Source: Phyto melanocephala (lineage: Eukaryota; Arthropoda; Insecta; Diptera; Rhinophoridae). Taken from it: DNA of 64,000 bases. Both the position numbers and the translations under genes were made by a program. Below the pieces are notes generated by a model, which saw nothing but the letters and a program-made list of their open reading frames with translations, was not told the origin of the DNA and ran no database searches. The stretch is from contig OW799237.1 of NCBI GenBank assembly GCA_941918925.1, positions 68,689,626 through 68,753,625 on the forward strand. Reading direction: 5' to 3'. Positions 1 through 11,064 of this stretch are shown here, one piece after another. The number at the start of each line of letters is the position of its first letter. The stretch's first letter is position 1.

Positions 1-773
1 CCGGTGCAATCAATCACAGAAAATATTAACAAACTTAATCATGATTTGAACAACATTCATCGTTGGGCATCGGCAAATCAACTATATTTAAGTCCCAATA
101 AATCCAAATGTCTGATTATAAAAATAAAAAAAACGTAACCCCTTTCAAAGCAGACATCGTAATAAATAATGAAAAGGTTGACCTAGAAACTACAGTAAGA
201 AACCTAGGAATTGTATTTAACAGCAATCTAACATGGTCAACTCACATAAACTCACTAGTTGTAAAGGTATATAATAAGTTAAGAACATTATGGTTAGTGC
301 AATCTTTTACGCCGTTAAGAGTAAGAATGCTACTTGCGAAGACCTATCTGGTTCCTAGTCTGACTTATGGTTGTGAATTGTTTTCAAGTTGTGATTTCCC
401 AAGTAAGAAGCAGCTCGAAGTGTTGTATAATAATATTGAACGATATGTTTATGGTCTAAGGCAACGTGATCATGTATCATGGTTTTCAAAAAATCTCTAT
501 AGAGTATCAGTTGAAAATTTTTTAAAGATTAGAATACTGATTTCCCAATGGAAAATTATTTACACTGAAGAGCCAAAATACTTATTTCAATATATTCGTT
601 TTGCTAGATCATCTAATGGCAAAAAGATTATAATTCCGAAATTTCGTTGTCTCGGTTCTGAGTGGCAGTTTTTCAAAAATGCTATTCGTCTTTGGAATAC
701 TCTTCCACACAATCAACAAACAAATAGCAATGCGATTAATTTAAAAAAATTTATATTTAATTGTTTCGCTTAA
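1..773 (+). pseudogene. LINE reverse transcriptase, C-terminal part, frameshifted
   Basis: This encodes the part of a LINE polymerase downstream of the YADD active site. From base 1 one frame reads NKLNHDLNNIHRWASANQL then LSPNKSKCLI, the usual post-catalytic segment. At the run of eight A residues near 129-136 the reading moves to another frame, which stays open to a stop at 771-773 (about 221 residues from an in-frame ATG at 108). The second segment holds LGIVFNSNLTWSTHI, followed by LVPSLTYGCELF and RLWNTLPHN, typical of the thumb and tail of jockey-like polymerases. The ATG at 108 is probably not a real start, since homology continues upstream. The frameshift means this copy cannot make a working enzyme. 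Confidence 0.85.
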
Positions 774-975
774 ACGTTAAAAAATTCATTATAAAAATTT
801 TGTTTAAATTTTTTTTTATTGTGTTTAAATGTTTTTTATTGTTTGAAAATCGAGTAGAGTTTAATTTCTTTTATTTTGTATTTAATTTTTATTCGTTTTT
901 GGGAAATTTTTTCCTGCACTATAATTATAAAACTTAGTCTTGTTGTGCAAGGAGACAATAAATAAATAAATACTA
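1..975 (+). mobile_element. Non-LTR retrotransposon (LINE), 3' part
   Basis: The window opens inside the reverse-transcriptase gene of a LINE and runs to its 3' end. The coding part stops at 773. An AT-rich 3' UTR follows and ends in a short AATA/TAAA tail at 957-972, the usual signature of target-primed LINE insertion. A second, more decayed copy of the same family lies at 62480-63545; the two share the words YGCELF, RYVYG and KIIYT in the same order. The left end is cut by the window edge, so total length is unknown. The clade is probably jockey/CR1-like by the character of the C-terminus, which is inference. Confidence 0.85.
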
Positions 976-2094
976 ATTCATTTAACTAAAAACCTGTTAA
1001 CAGGTTCTTTTAAGTTTCAAAAAACCACGCGGTTTTTTTCAAGTTTCAACTTTTTTAACTAATTGAAAATCGATTTTTGGAAAAAGTCGAATAATCGATC
1101 AACCTATTGAATATGGTTTAAATATTTTTGCCCTTTTTTGAAAACCTAAAATCATGTTTTGATAATATGTTACAACTATTTAATGGTTTTTGTATACCCC
1201 TAAAAGTACTTGAACGGAATTTATGGTCTATAGTTAAAATATTTCCATTTACGCTATCTTTGAACGTTATTGTTCTTTAACATCAAGAAAATACTTTAAA
1301 TATCTATTTAAAAATATTCCTTCGCTATTGCTAAACTTTTTATTTTAGCTGAATTTCATTGAAATTTTATACCACATAAACGTTACTACTCTCCTCATCG
1401 GCAGAATTCAGTCACAAATTCCAACAAGATTTTGTAAGCTTTTATCAATCTAGCCACAAGCTAAATGTTACTTTAATACTGTCATTAAGAAATTATCTGG
1501 TAGTACTTACTCGTATCGTAAATCGATTCAACTAAAGTAAAAAATATATTTTTAATACGCACGAATACACACACACACCCACACACACACACATTTTAAA
1601 TGCTTAAACTATTAATCAAAATCTTAAGCTCTCTTACATTTATGCACTGAGATTGCCACTAAACAGCCAAAGGAGAAACGCCACCAGAAAGAAAATTAAA
1701 AATTTGTTGGATTTAAAGCAAAAAACTCATTAACACAAAATACAATGCACAGCAAATGAAACGTTAAACGAATAGCGATGAGGGAGGAAGATAAACCAGA
1801 GCAAAAGGAAGCAAGTACTTAAATCTTCATCAACTTCAGAATAGCAACAATGTTGAAGAATTAAAAGAATAAAAATAAAATAATACATGAACATGGATAC
1901 ATGTATAGATAGTCCTTTACAATGCATGGGTGGGTGTTTATACTTGTAACCACAGTAGCGTGTAATTTAATAGGAGTAAACTGTTTTTAGTTTGTTAAAA
2001 TATTGTGTTTATTTTTCTATTAAGATTGTATTTCGTAACATACGTTTTGTAATCTGAGCTGAAAGTTTAATTCTCAAAATCGTCAAATTTAGAA
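976..2094. other. AT-rich DNA without a recognised gene
   Basis: I see no coding region here. The only structured item is the CA microsatellite at 1566-1593. Short open frames, for example on the minus strand at 1730-1927, have no family motif and a composition like the surrounding DNA. Confidence 0.6.
1566..1593. repeat. (CA)n microsatellite
   Basis: A run of CA dinucleotides interrupted once by CCC. It is a simple repeat with no attached gene. Confidence 0.9.
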
Positions 2095-2195
2095 ACTTTT
2101 GTTTGTAGTTATCTTTCATTTATATCGCTACCTAACTGGTGGCTAGAGCAGGACAAAAATAGTGATATAAATGAAAGATAATTACAAACAAAAGT
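2095..2195. repeat. 36-bp inverted repeat (hairpin)
   Basis: Positions 2095-2130 and 2160-2195 are reverse complements over 36 bases with two mismatches. They are separated by 29 bases. The arms read ACTTTTGTTTGTAGTTATC onwards, and their complement. The structure could be the remains of a short palindromic MITE. I found no second copy in the window and no clear target duplication. Confidence 0.8.
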
Positions 2196-2301
2196 AAAAG
2201 GGTTGCTGTTTGGTTAAAAATTTCAATTTAACTCATTGTGGTAAAATATATGAAAAAGGAAAAACTAAAATTAGTTACCGAATTCAATTAACTTAAGTCC
2301 C

Positions 2302-2455
2302 GTGAGTTAAATAGATGATATTTACAACCAACATGTAACCACCGATCAGAGAGTGCTGATGATAAAATCGTAGCTGGTTTCGAAAATTCATTCCACTCGG
2401 CTAGTGTCGGTAAAAATATAATTTTTCAAGATTTATTCTTTCATTTATCACAATT
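2302..2455 (+). repeat. Dispersed repeat of unknown class, copy 1
   Basis: This segment matches 9117-9275 in the same orientation. Shared words include GTGAGTTAAATAGATGATAT near the start, GAGTGCTGATGAT in the middle, GTAGCTGGTTTCGAAAAT and CATTCCACTCGGCT later, and ATTCTTTCATT at the end. It has no open frame. The GGTTTCGAAAAT word is only loosely like a pol III B box, so I do not call it a SINE. Confidence 0.75.
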
Positions 2456-2878
2456 AAAAAATTCTTTGTAAAAATAAAAATTATATTAAATATGAACTCA
2501 AGCCTGATTAAAAATTTAAAAATATTAGCTTAAACAGAAAAGTTCAACAAAAATAAAAATTCAATTTGAAACGTATTTACTAAACAATGTTGTTCAAATA
2601 TTACAAACTATAAAATGAAATACACATAATACATAAGTATATATGTATCTAGATATAAACTTATTATATGATTTTAAATATTTATTTCCGCAAACATTTC
2701 AATAAAATAAGAGAAAACAAATCAACATAAAATATTGCAGCTCGCCATATGAAAGCTAAAAAAAAATTAGCGACAAAATTTTAAATGGCATCAAATAAGT
2801 TACGAAACCATCACCTTACGCTTACATATTATTAAAACCAATACTCGTCGGATATAGACATCAGAAGTACTCTTTGCT

Positions 2879-3180
2879 TTATGTGATTCCTGTCAATCTG
2901 TATCTTTTAGCAGACCTGAAAGCGGGGGAAACTTGTTCCCTCTTACTATGTTCCGAGCGAATAATATCGCTTATTTTTAATATAGCATTTGAGGCAGCTG
3001 TTATAAAAGTAAAAACAATACGCGTGAACCTTGGATTCAATATGGTGGCTATTGAAAGAAAAATATTTTTTTCTATTTTTTCTTCAACCTTTTTCAGAAA
3101 AGCGTGTTTTACAAGAAGCCCTAAAGTAGACGAAGGAGATGAGTGATGCGTCATTTGACGGACTAAATTAAAAATAGAAA
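2879..3180 (-). pseudogene. hAT-family transposase fragment (ZBED-like)
   Basis: The minus strand is open for 91 codons and beyond the ATG at 3154. It reads LVKHAFLKKVEEKIEKN, then IFLSIATILNPRFTRIVF, then ASNAILKISDII. The pattern 'lsiATiLDPRFK..hF' is a hallmark of the middle part of hAT/ZBED transposases, just downstream of the catalytic region. Here the usual LDPRFK reads LNPRFT. No flanking catalytic or BED zinc-finger part is visible, and a stop follows at 2879. This is therefore a fragment. The plus-strand frame over the same bases is a shadow. The family assignment rests on one motif. Confidence 0.5.
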
Positions 3181-3299
3181 TAAAAAATATGATGATGAAA
3201 AAACATATGATGCATGCGGTTATTCCAGCCAGTATTGTTGGAAAAAGTCTATTATTTATAAAGCCCTAAAAAATCGAAAAAAGATACTGAAAACAATAC

Positions 3300-3415
3300 T
3301 CGTAAATAAAAATCGATGTATCGATATATCGATGTATCGGATTTTAAAATATCAGCTTTATATATTGATATTTTGTTATTAAATATCGATATTTTGATAT
3401 ATAGATATTTTTTGT
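3300..3415. repeat. ATCGAT-rich palindromic cluster
   Basis: Several overlapping copies of ATCGAT and ATATCGAT lie here, for example TCGATGTATCGATATATCGA. The core TATCGATA is the binding word of the fly factor DREF. Because no gene start follows, I read the cluster as part of a decayed palindromic transposon end, not as a promoter. Confidence 0.5.
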
Positions 3416-4249
3416 CCATCCCTACTTTGAAGATGTGTTATTTATTTTGTCTCTATTGGGCCACCTCTGTTTCATTCAACAATAGTGTGAAATTCAAAGT
3501 TTGGAACAATCGGACCATATTTAGAGGTCGCTAGAAATTTTAAAATTGGAGTGTGTTTAGCTGTGTTCGTATTTATATTAATTTCTGTAAGTGATCGTTA
3601 TATTTCTACACTTTATTTTCTAAGCTCCGTTATTGTTCTTCTACTCTTACTTACAACGCTAAGATGCTTTGTTTTGACCAAACGAATATTACCGTCGTCT
3701 TTATACTTTTTTCTAACATAGATTTACATATTTATGTACGTATTTGTACTTTGCTTAAAGGAAATAAAATTCGTGAATTCCCCTTTTATTTGATTTAGCA
3801 CACACACATTTAATAAATTAATGAAAAAGAATTTGTTAAAAATAAAAGTAGTTTTATTATATAATTGCTGGCTATAGGCAATAAGCAAATTTAAGTGATA
3901 GTTTTGTGCATTTTATTTAAATTTAAGGTGTGAGCAATGCGAAAAATATATTGTTTTTGTAAAAGCAAATCTTCTTGAATATAATTCATAAAATTTTTTA
4001 AACTGGTTCTTAATTTATGAGAAGCTCTAAAAGAACATGGCTTATTGGAGAGCCAACAAAAATATTTTTTTCACATCAAGAATTCCATCAAAAATGGAGT
4101 GGTTGAAGTGTTTAATCTTCATCATTTGGAAAAAGAGAACTAAAGAGATTAGTACAATGAAACCTGCGTTAAACAGGTATGATGATTTTATTGAGACAGA
4201 GTCTGAGTAATGAATTTACTTGTTTTGGGAGAAAAGAGACATCAAACAC
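3416..4249. other. AT-rich DNA without a recognised gene
   Basis: I see no conserved frame, repeat array or inverted repeat in this stretch. Composition is like the rest of the window. Confidence 0.5.
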
Positions 4250-4680
4250 AATCAAATAAATTCTAAACAAAGATGTTATTGCATCAATTGATCACGTAAA
4301 TATTTCTGATATAAAAGCAATGTGTTTTATTGGAGCTGTTTCTCAGGCATTGGCTGAACTTGTGCCCGATATAAATTGTTTTGCGATGTAAGTCTAATAC
4401 ATAGTACGAGCAACCGTCTTCGAAGAAACATAATAGAAAATCATAAAACATACATTCCGTCTTCAACGTCCGTTCGTGTTGCACTTGACAATTTTGTCAC
4501 CGAAGACAGAAATATTTTTTTTCATTAATTAATCGACGATGGACGTGAAAAAGCTCATTCGTTCCTTACCAAGGACCTGCAGTGTGAAAGGGCGCTGCAA
4601 TTTATATTTAGGTGGAAGAAAGGCAAGCGTTTTGAGGGTTGCAAACAATCATGCAGAGCATGGGATTGGTTTAGTTAACA
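4250..4680 (+). pseudogene. Decayed coding-like stretch of unknown family
   Basis: Two frames read like protein. The first gives KDVIASIDHVNISDIKAM and IGAVSQALAELVPDINCF up to about 4396. The second begins near 4391 and runs SLIHSTSNRLRRNIIENH, IPSSTSVRVALDNFVTED, then a single stop at about 4526. It continues LIDDGREKAHSFLTKDLQ, CERALQFIFRWKKGKRF and CKQSCRAWDWFS to a stop at 4676. Local G+C is higher than around it. I do not recognise the family. One frameshift and one stop suggest a relic of a transposon or processed gene. It could also be chance, but 80 codons with one stop at this base composition is unusual. Confidence 0.35.
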
Positions 4681-6110
4681 AATTTTATAACTCTCAAAAA
4701 TGTATAACAAGATGGAACTGGTAGAATTACAATATCATTACAAATGCAATTATCCTTTTCCACTAATATAATAAATATGAATGTGCGTATGTATGATTTT
4801 TTACTCGATCGCGCAAAAAATAACTTAACGGATTTAAATGAAGTTTGCCACACGGATAGATAACAATGCAGACTTAGTCGCGGGCACAGGCTAGTTTTAA
4901 ATTTCTTCTTTAAACTTAAAATCAAATTTACATACATTGACTTAACAAAGTTTTCTTTTATATTTCTTGTGCTAAAGACCATTATGTTTTAAATGCACAC
5001 TTAATAAGTGTACAACTCAAAATATTATCTGGCTCATATTTATATAAAGATTTAAGCATTTTTAAAATGACTAGAAACGCTGCTTCATCAAGAGATGGCA
5101 TTAATATAGCTGGATTTAATACTTCTGTTAACAGATAGGAATTTGATTCATTAAAATGGGCATCGAAGTCGGATAGAAAAGAAATCAGCAAACATATTGC
5201 TTATTGTTAAGTCATCATCGGATTCAAAATTTTGCTACTTCATAACAGATGAAAATGCAATTATCTTCTTTTGATGTTGATAAATTTGTAAAAACTTTTT
5301 GGATTAGATATCAAATTTTATCGAATCTGCTTAAAGTAACTATTGTACTACGACTGGTTTAATAAGTTATATTGAGCAAGAATCTCAAGTTTTAATAATA
5401 ATATAGAAATGTTAATTCAAACATCGCATTTCTATTCATGCTTTGTCTAAGCTCACACACGACAATTTTAGTTAGGCAATTCTTGAGTTTATAGATGTGT
5501 TTTACAGTTTTAGGTGAGGAGAAGAAAAAAGAGAAAAATAATAGACTGTACTGGGCTATTTGAAGCAATTTTTATTTTTTTTTTAATATTTGACATTTCT
5601 TTTCAGTCGTTGTTTCGCTTCTTGGTGTGTAAGTAATTTAAAATTTGAATTAAAAACGTCACAAACTAAACATTTAAAATATTTAAAAATAAAACAACAC
5701 AAAAAATATTTTAGTGAAAACATTTCAATTTTAAAATCAATTATATTATTTTATGTATGTTTCTGTTTGTATTATTGCTATTCACGGCTAAAGCACGAAT
5801 GTCAAATTGTAAGAAAATAAAAGCTAAACAAAACAGAAAAATCGCCAAAGAAATTGTCGTGTGTGACCAAAGAATCAAGTTCAAAAGAAAACATGGAAAA
5901 AGTTGGGCAATTAAAGTCGTCGTGTGTGACCTTCGACTCACTTCGACATAGTAAGTGAGAACGAAATTTAATGCAGCTTAAACCTTTTTTGTTATTCTTT
6001 GCCTTTTTATTATTGCCCGCATTGTTTTTTTACATGAAAAGTTCAACTACTAAAATTATAATCACCCCACTGATTTTTAATGCAATCCCTACGGGTGAAT
6101 AGTTTAAAAC
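4681..6110. other. AT-rich DNA, no gene assigned
   Basis: Two minus-strand frames (4671-4982 and 4982-5191) abut each other and could be relics; neither carries a motif I know. Around 5855-5930 the word GTCGTGTGTGACC occurs twice about 67 bases apart. Nothing else stands out. Confidence 0.4.
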
Positions 6111-6905
6111 GGCGGTTATAATTTTTATTAAAAAAATTGCTTTTGAATTATAATTTTTAAATTTGTATTTTTTGCTTGCTAAATAATAGTTATTTTTCAA
6201 GTTTTAAATTTTGTTTGAAAAATAATATTTATTTTAAAATTTTTACTTTTTGCTTAAATAATAAGTATTAAGTCTTAGTTTTTGCTTAGAAAATAAAAAT
6301 AAATTTAATTTCACAAAAGGAGTTTATGAACGGAGTCTGTAGATAAATTTGTCCTTAAATCAGTCAGTATTAGTTTTGGGGCGGAAAATGCTCTTTCTAC
6401 AGTAATTTGTGCCGCTGGCACGCTATGAAAAACTTGCGCCAATCTATGTAAATACGCCTAATATTTCATTAAATCCGTATTTACGTCAATGGGCTTGGGC
6501 TTGTAGTAATCGATTTCACTTAAAAATTAGCTTCTGTCGACTTAAGTGGCAATCCCATATTGGCTCAGATATAAAGCAAGAGTTTTTTTCTAAAACTTTT
6601 TAAGTAATTATTAATTTTTAGGCAAAAAGTAAAAATTGAAAAATAACTATTATTTGCCAACCAAAATATAAAACTCGAACAATAACTTTTATTTTTTAAG
6701 CACAAAATACTTATAATAAAGCTCGGAAAATAATTCCTAATATTAATTTTTTTAATAAAACTTAAAAAATAATAATTAGTGCTGGCAGAGGTAGTCCGTG
6801 TAACAACGACTATATTGGTGTACCTTTTTTTCTTGTAGCATTTCTCTTTCGCTATAATTTTTTTTGGTTTAAAATTTAAAAAATAAACATTATTTGCGGT
6901 CCCTG
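6110..6905. repeat. Foldback-like element with inverted minisatellite arms
   Basis: The left arm (about 6120-6305) is a degenerate tandem array of a roughly 40-base unit resembling TTTTTGCTT...AAATAATA followed by GTTATTTTTCAAGTTTTA. The right arm (about 6600-6860) carries the same units in reverse complement, for example TGAAAAATAACTATTATTTG. About 300 bases of unlike DNA lie between them. Inverted arrays of short repeats flanking a core are the layout of Drosophila Foldback elements. That link is only structural, since the unit itself was not recognised. Confidence 0.5.
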
Positions 6906-8200
6906 GTTTAAAGTGCAGACCCATTAACGTTAAGTAGGGAGGTGGTTCTATAGATTATTCAACAATCACTTCTAATCTACTTAATTAAGTAGGCTTAATT
7001 ACATTAAATGACACTCTGCTAATTTTAATATTAAAACTTTCAGAGTGTGGTAAGCAATTTAATTTTGCTTTCATCGAAGCCTTACAAAAAATAAGACGAT
7101 GAACATTGAAATTCCGCAATATATTCCCCTTTTAAAGTCGCAAAAAAAAACTCTGTTAATCCTACTTAGAAGTGTGATTAGAAATGTGTTTTTTTTCGCA
7201 AACTATGTTCAAACTATTTGGTATGAATTTTTTGTTTGTAAGTTCCTATCATATCCTAATTAAATTATTTAGGTAAAAGTTAAACACCAGACCTTGTTTC
7301 GAATAAGCATCTTGACACTCTCTGGTACATAAATTTTTAACATTAGAAGGAAGCATCATTAATAAGTAATTTTTGCTAATTTCCACAACTTAACTGCTTT
7401 TTAAATTCACACTACTGCTAGAGCCGAAATCCCTAAATTATCACAGCTCCAAATGGTAAACGTACTTCAAAGATTTTTTTCTAAATTTAAAACACATGTG
7501 TACCTTGCAATGCTAACATAATGCAATTGTCCCCAAGTAATGTAATATGTAGTCAATTCAAGAAAATTCCTATAAAATTTATATTGCCAGTCTATTGCAA
7601 AATAACTGAATATTCTTAATTTAGCGCTTAAAATTGTTCTTAACTATGGTCACCTAAAAAAGCCTTGGGAAAAATAACGAGAGGAAGTAGCTATACATTT
7701 TTGGGTCTATGTGTGTGTGTGTATACATATGTATGTATGTATATGGGTGTTACTTTAGTAACTTAGCAGCAAGCTAAAAATGAAATTAATGTTCTTGTCT
7801 AGTAAAATGTAAAATAATTTGTCATTGTTTTGCGTAATTTGTCTTTAATGTCTAGTTAAGGCAACACCACCAACAACAATACATAGAATACCAGTAGAAG
7901 CAACAACAACAAATAACAAGCAAACAATAACAGTATTTCAGCTGCACACATATATAGTTCATATAAACGTACATACACCTACTTAAATACATACATGCAT
8001 GTGTACGTCTTTTGAAGATTTTGAAGTATTTTTACTTTGACTTGTATTATCTACCACTTAATACGTTTTTTTTTTAGCTTTAAGGCTTAAAATATTTCTA
8101 TGAACTACACACAACCTACACTTTGATGCAGTTAGCAAAATATACAAAAAATAATAATAAGTCCCTAGATAATTCGGCACAGTGGGTGATTTCTATATTT
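6906..8200. other. AT-rich DNA without a recognised gene
   Basis: Holds a GT/TATG microsatellite at 7710-7746 and a loose CAA-rich patch near 7862-7925. No frame with family motifs is visible. Confidence 0.5.
7710..7746. repeat. (GT)n / (TATG)n microsatellite
   Basis: A GT run passes into ATGTATGT units. Simple sequence, no other role seen. Confidence 0.85.
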
Positions 8201-8206
8201 CTATGT

Positions 8207-8700
8207 TTATAAAAAATAACTTCTTATAAAAAATACGATATAAAAAAATACCTTAGGTAGGAAGCAGGATCCGCCTCCAACACCCACACTCGGAGACCAA
8301 CATGGTTTATTGTGCTTCCCTTTACACAATAAAGATAGAAGATCGATTGAAAGAGAGAGAGAGAGAGGGTTGCCAAAGATATAATAAGTAAACACAAGAG
8401 ATAGTTAGTAAGAAATATAAAAGAAGAAAGAAATACAGATTTCCTACGAGCCCCATTGCATGTTTACCAACCATCCGACCCCCATTATGAATCCGATAAT
8501 ATTCCCCAGTTTGCACTCCGAAGCATCACCCAACTCATCGTGGAAACGTCTACCTAACCACTTTAGCCTGTCATTCTGTAGCCTCGGGCTGTGATAGACA
8601 GTGTGTTCCACAGTCTCTAGCTCCTCCACATCCTAACGCATCCTACAATAATCTGGAGTGCCCATCTACTAATCCTAGCCAGACCTTAAAACCAATAATA
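8207..8700 (-). mobile_element. R1/LOA-like LINE, 3' end
   Basis: On the minus strand the DNA is richer in G+C than its neighbours. It reads EELETVEHTVYHSPRLQN, then DRLKWLGRRFHDELGD, GNIIGFIMGVGWLVN and a stop at about 8444. The pattern 'ETVEH..f.CPR' close to the C-terminus is characteristic of R1/LOA/I-type LINE polymerases; here the zinc-knuckle Cys reads Ser. The downstream stretch to 8207 would be 3' UTR and includes an AG/CT microsatellite. Only the last 60 or so codons survive, so it is a 5'-truncated dead copy. Confidence 0.6.
8352..8368. repeat. (AG)n microsatellite
   Basis: A short pure AG run inside the 3' UTR of the LINE remnant. Confidence 0.85.
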
Positions 8701-8723
8701 ATAATTATAATATTAATTATAAA

Positions 8724-8803
8724 ATGTATATGAAAAAGAAAATATATGAGAAATTTAGTATAAAAATGAACTTGAGCCAGAATAAAAATAATATAATCTT
8801 TAA
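8724..8803 (+). repeat. 80-bp direct repeat, left copy
   Basis: Identical by eye over 80 bases to 9293-9372. It contains ATGAACTTGAGCCAGAATAA. A looser version of that word also appears near 2492 and 42404, so it belongs to a dispersed family. Confidence 0.85.
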
Positions 8804-9116
8804 GATATTAAATAGTTCGACAATTAAATAAAAGTAAAATTAACACATGGCACGGTGTAGATCATATAGACAAATACAAGAACATGTATGATCTAAATAA
8901 AAGTTGTTGAGTATAACAACCAACAAAAAAAGGAGCTTTCATTGCCATCAGACTGATGGTTTAAAGCTACGATTAAAATGTGGTAATTGAAAAGAATAAC
9001 AAAGATAAAGGGGAAAAGCTTTAGTGTTGAAGAAATTTCGTTCTCACTCACCATGGCAAATATATGAGTTTATAGGTAAAAGAATTAATTTACAAAATCA
9101 ATTTTCATATAAACTT

Positions 9117-9275
9117 GTGAGTTAAATAGATGATATTTACTATCAACACTAAGACATCCCGATCAAAAGAGTGCTGATGATGAAACCGTAGCTGGTTTCG
9201 AAAATGCATTCCACTCGGCTGGTGTCGGGATAATAAGATACTTTTCCAGTATATTCTTTCATTACCACAAATAAA
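9117..9275 (+). repeat. Dispersed repeat of unknown class, copy 2
   Basis: Second copy of the repeat at 2302-2455. It lies just before the right member of the 80-bp direct repeat, so the two repeats may be parts of one larger element. Class unknown. Confidence 0.75.
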
Positions 9276-9292
9276 AAAACTGATTTCTTCAT

Positions 9293-9372
9293 ATGTATAT
9301 GAAAAAGAAAATATATGAGAAATTTAGTATAAAAATGAACTTGAGCCAGAATAAAAATAATATAATCTTTAA
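9293..9372 (+). repeat. 80-bp direct repeat, right copy
   Basis: Same 80 bases as 8724-8803, 569 bases downstream. The flanks differ, so the identity ends sharply on both sides. Confidence 0.85.
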
Positions 9373-9628
9373 AATTATAAAAAATTTTATTTACTCTACA
9401 TTTATTTAACTATTTTAATTGCATATATGGTTTTAATTAATTTTTTTAAATCTTCTTTGTTCTTAATGTAAACAAAAACACACGTTTGCAAAATATTATT
9501 TAGAAACTTTTTCGCGCTCATCTATACATTGTTTATACCAGATTTCCTTTTTGTTAATTAAAAAAATTTGGAAAATTTCTTTTCACTAATTAATTTCACT
9601 ATTAAGAATATTTAAAAATAATAGAAAT

Positions 9629-10172
9629 AAGTAGGAGTGCTATATTCGGGCATGTCGAAACTTATATACCCTTCACAACGTGTAGTATTGCAATAACAAT
9701 TGTTTGTATCACCATTCATCTCATTAATATGAAATACGTTCATACATACATATATGTTTCACTATCTTTATAATGACTTTATCCGCTTAAAAAAAACAAA
9801 ACAAAATAAAAGGATAAAAAAACATACATAAAATAATTTTTTTGTCTTAACTGGGAATCGAACCTTCGTTCATCCAGTTTGTATTGGTACAAAAAGACGA
9901 GGTGGTCTAGGTCTCTTCATCATATCTCTGTGTTTGGTCCCGAATATTTCTGATATTTTGGTACCTTACACGGGTCTTGAAAATGTCTGAGGGCTGCAAA
10001 AAGTTGATTTCAACAAACAGACAGACCGACGGACAGACAGACGGACATTACTTAATTGACTTCCCTATTCATAAGCTTTCAGAAAAAAACTACTTTATGG
10101 GGTCGGAAATGAAAATTGTAGAAATTCCACACAGAATGACAAACTTATATATACCCTTACACTCACTGTGAA
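9629..10172 (-). mobile_element. Helentron (INE-1-like), 'cccttcac' subfamily
   Basis: Read on the minus strand, the element begins CTTCACAGTGAGTGTAAGGG. It passes through CCCCATAAAGTAG, a pyrimidine block GTCCGTCTGTCTGTCCGTC (about 10015-10050) and AAATCAACTTTTTGCAGCCC. It ends with a gapped hairpin and CCCGAATATAGCACTCCTAC at 9629. The same order of blocks occurs at 47041-47757. These are the layout features of INE-1/DINE-1 non-autonomous Helitrons. No protein is encoded; the plus-strand frame at 9977-10171 is a shadow over the pyrimidine block. Confidence 0.75.
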
Positions 10173-10198
10173 GTGACACACAAGGCTCAAATCACAAG

Positions 10199-10411
10199 CT
10201 GTCGGGACATGTCGTCGTAGGTGTTGTACGTCGTACTTATAGTACACATTTTTTTAATATATTTTCTACATTAATTTTTGGTACAACACTAAGAACAATT
10301 CTACCTGTGTTTATAGAATGTCTTATAAATACATCGTAGCTGGAAGAACTATCGCCGATTTTTTTTAATATGGAGATGTGATTTTCTTACAACCTACGAC
10401 CCCTGCGACAG
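10199..10411. mobile_element. Possible short MITE
   Basis: The left end reads CTGTCGGGACATGTCGTCGT. The reverse complement of the right end reads CTGTCGCAGGGGTCGTAGGT. Both continue with TTGTA, making imperfect terminal inverted repeats of about 25 bases around a 213-base body. No target duplication is evident. Superfamily unknown. Confidence 0.35.
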
Positions 10412-11064
10412 GTTATGAATTAAACAAGTATTTAAAAGGTTTTTATTGCAATAGAAATTTTTTTCTTTCTTAAAATTTTTAATTATTGGTCCCACTGCAT
10501 TGCTATGGCTTTCCTAAAGCCAAGCAGGCTGGCACATTTATACAAGTTTACTTTCAGCCACATTCACAATATAATTCTATTCTATATACATATACACTTA
10601 TAATAAATTTCCTTTTTTTAACTTTTGACTTTTACCAAGTAGTGTAAAATACATAATAAATATACGCTTCAACATAGCAACAGTTTGCTTTATAGCTATA
10701 GGGTCAATTAATGTTAAAATATCAAACTACTCTACAACTTGTTTGTTTTAACATGAAACTGTACTCCGTTAGGTCTAGTTAAAAATGAAAGTAGTTCCAC
10801 AACGTATAGATACATATATATTTATTATTATTATTCTTAAATGTGTACCAAAGATGTCGTGAAATTTTTCAAACGAAATATTAAAATAAAAGTAACTTGT
10901 GGTATTGAGTCTTTTATATAACGAAATCGTTTTTTTCCAGTTTCTGGACAACAGAGAAATGCGATATGGATATCAAAGAAAGTGCTTGGCTAAAAACTAT
11001 AATGGTTGCTACTTCAAAATTGTGTATAGTAAATTTATATATGGGTCAAATCTAGTAAATAAAA

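Noticed and set aside
3300..3415. DREF-type core promoter
   Set aside because: No gene start or conserved exon follows, and the words form a palindromic cluster more like a transposon end.
9840..9865. B-box-like GGTTCGATTCCCAG on the minus strand
   Set aside because: It lies inside a Helentron, lacks an A box at the right distance, and a related word in the 47 kb copy is in the opposite orientation.
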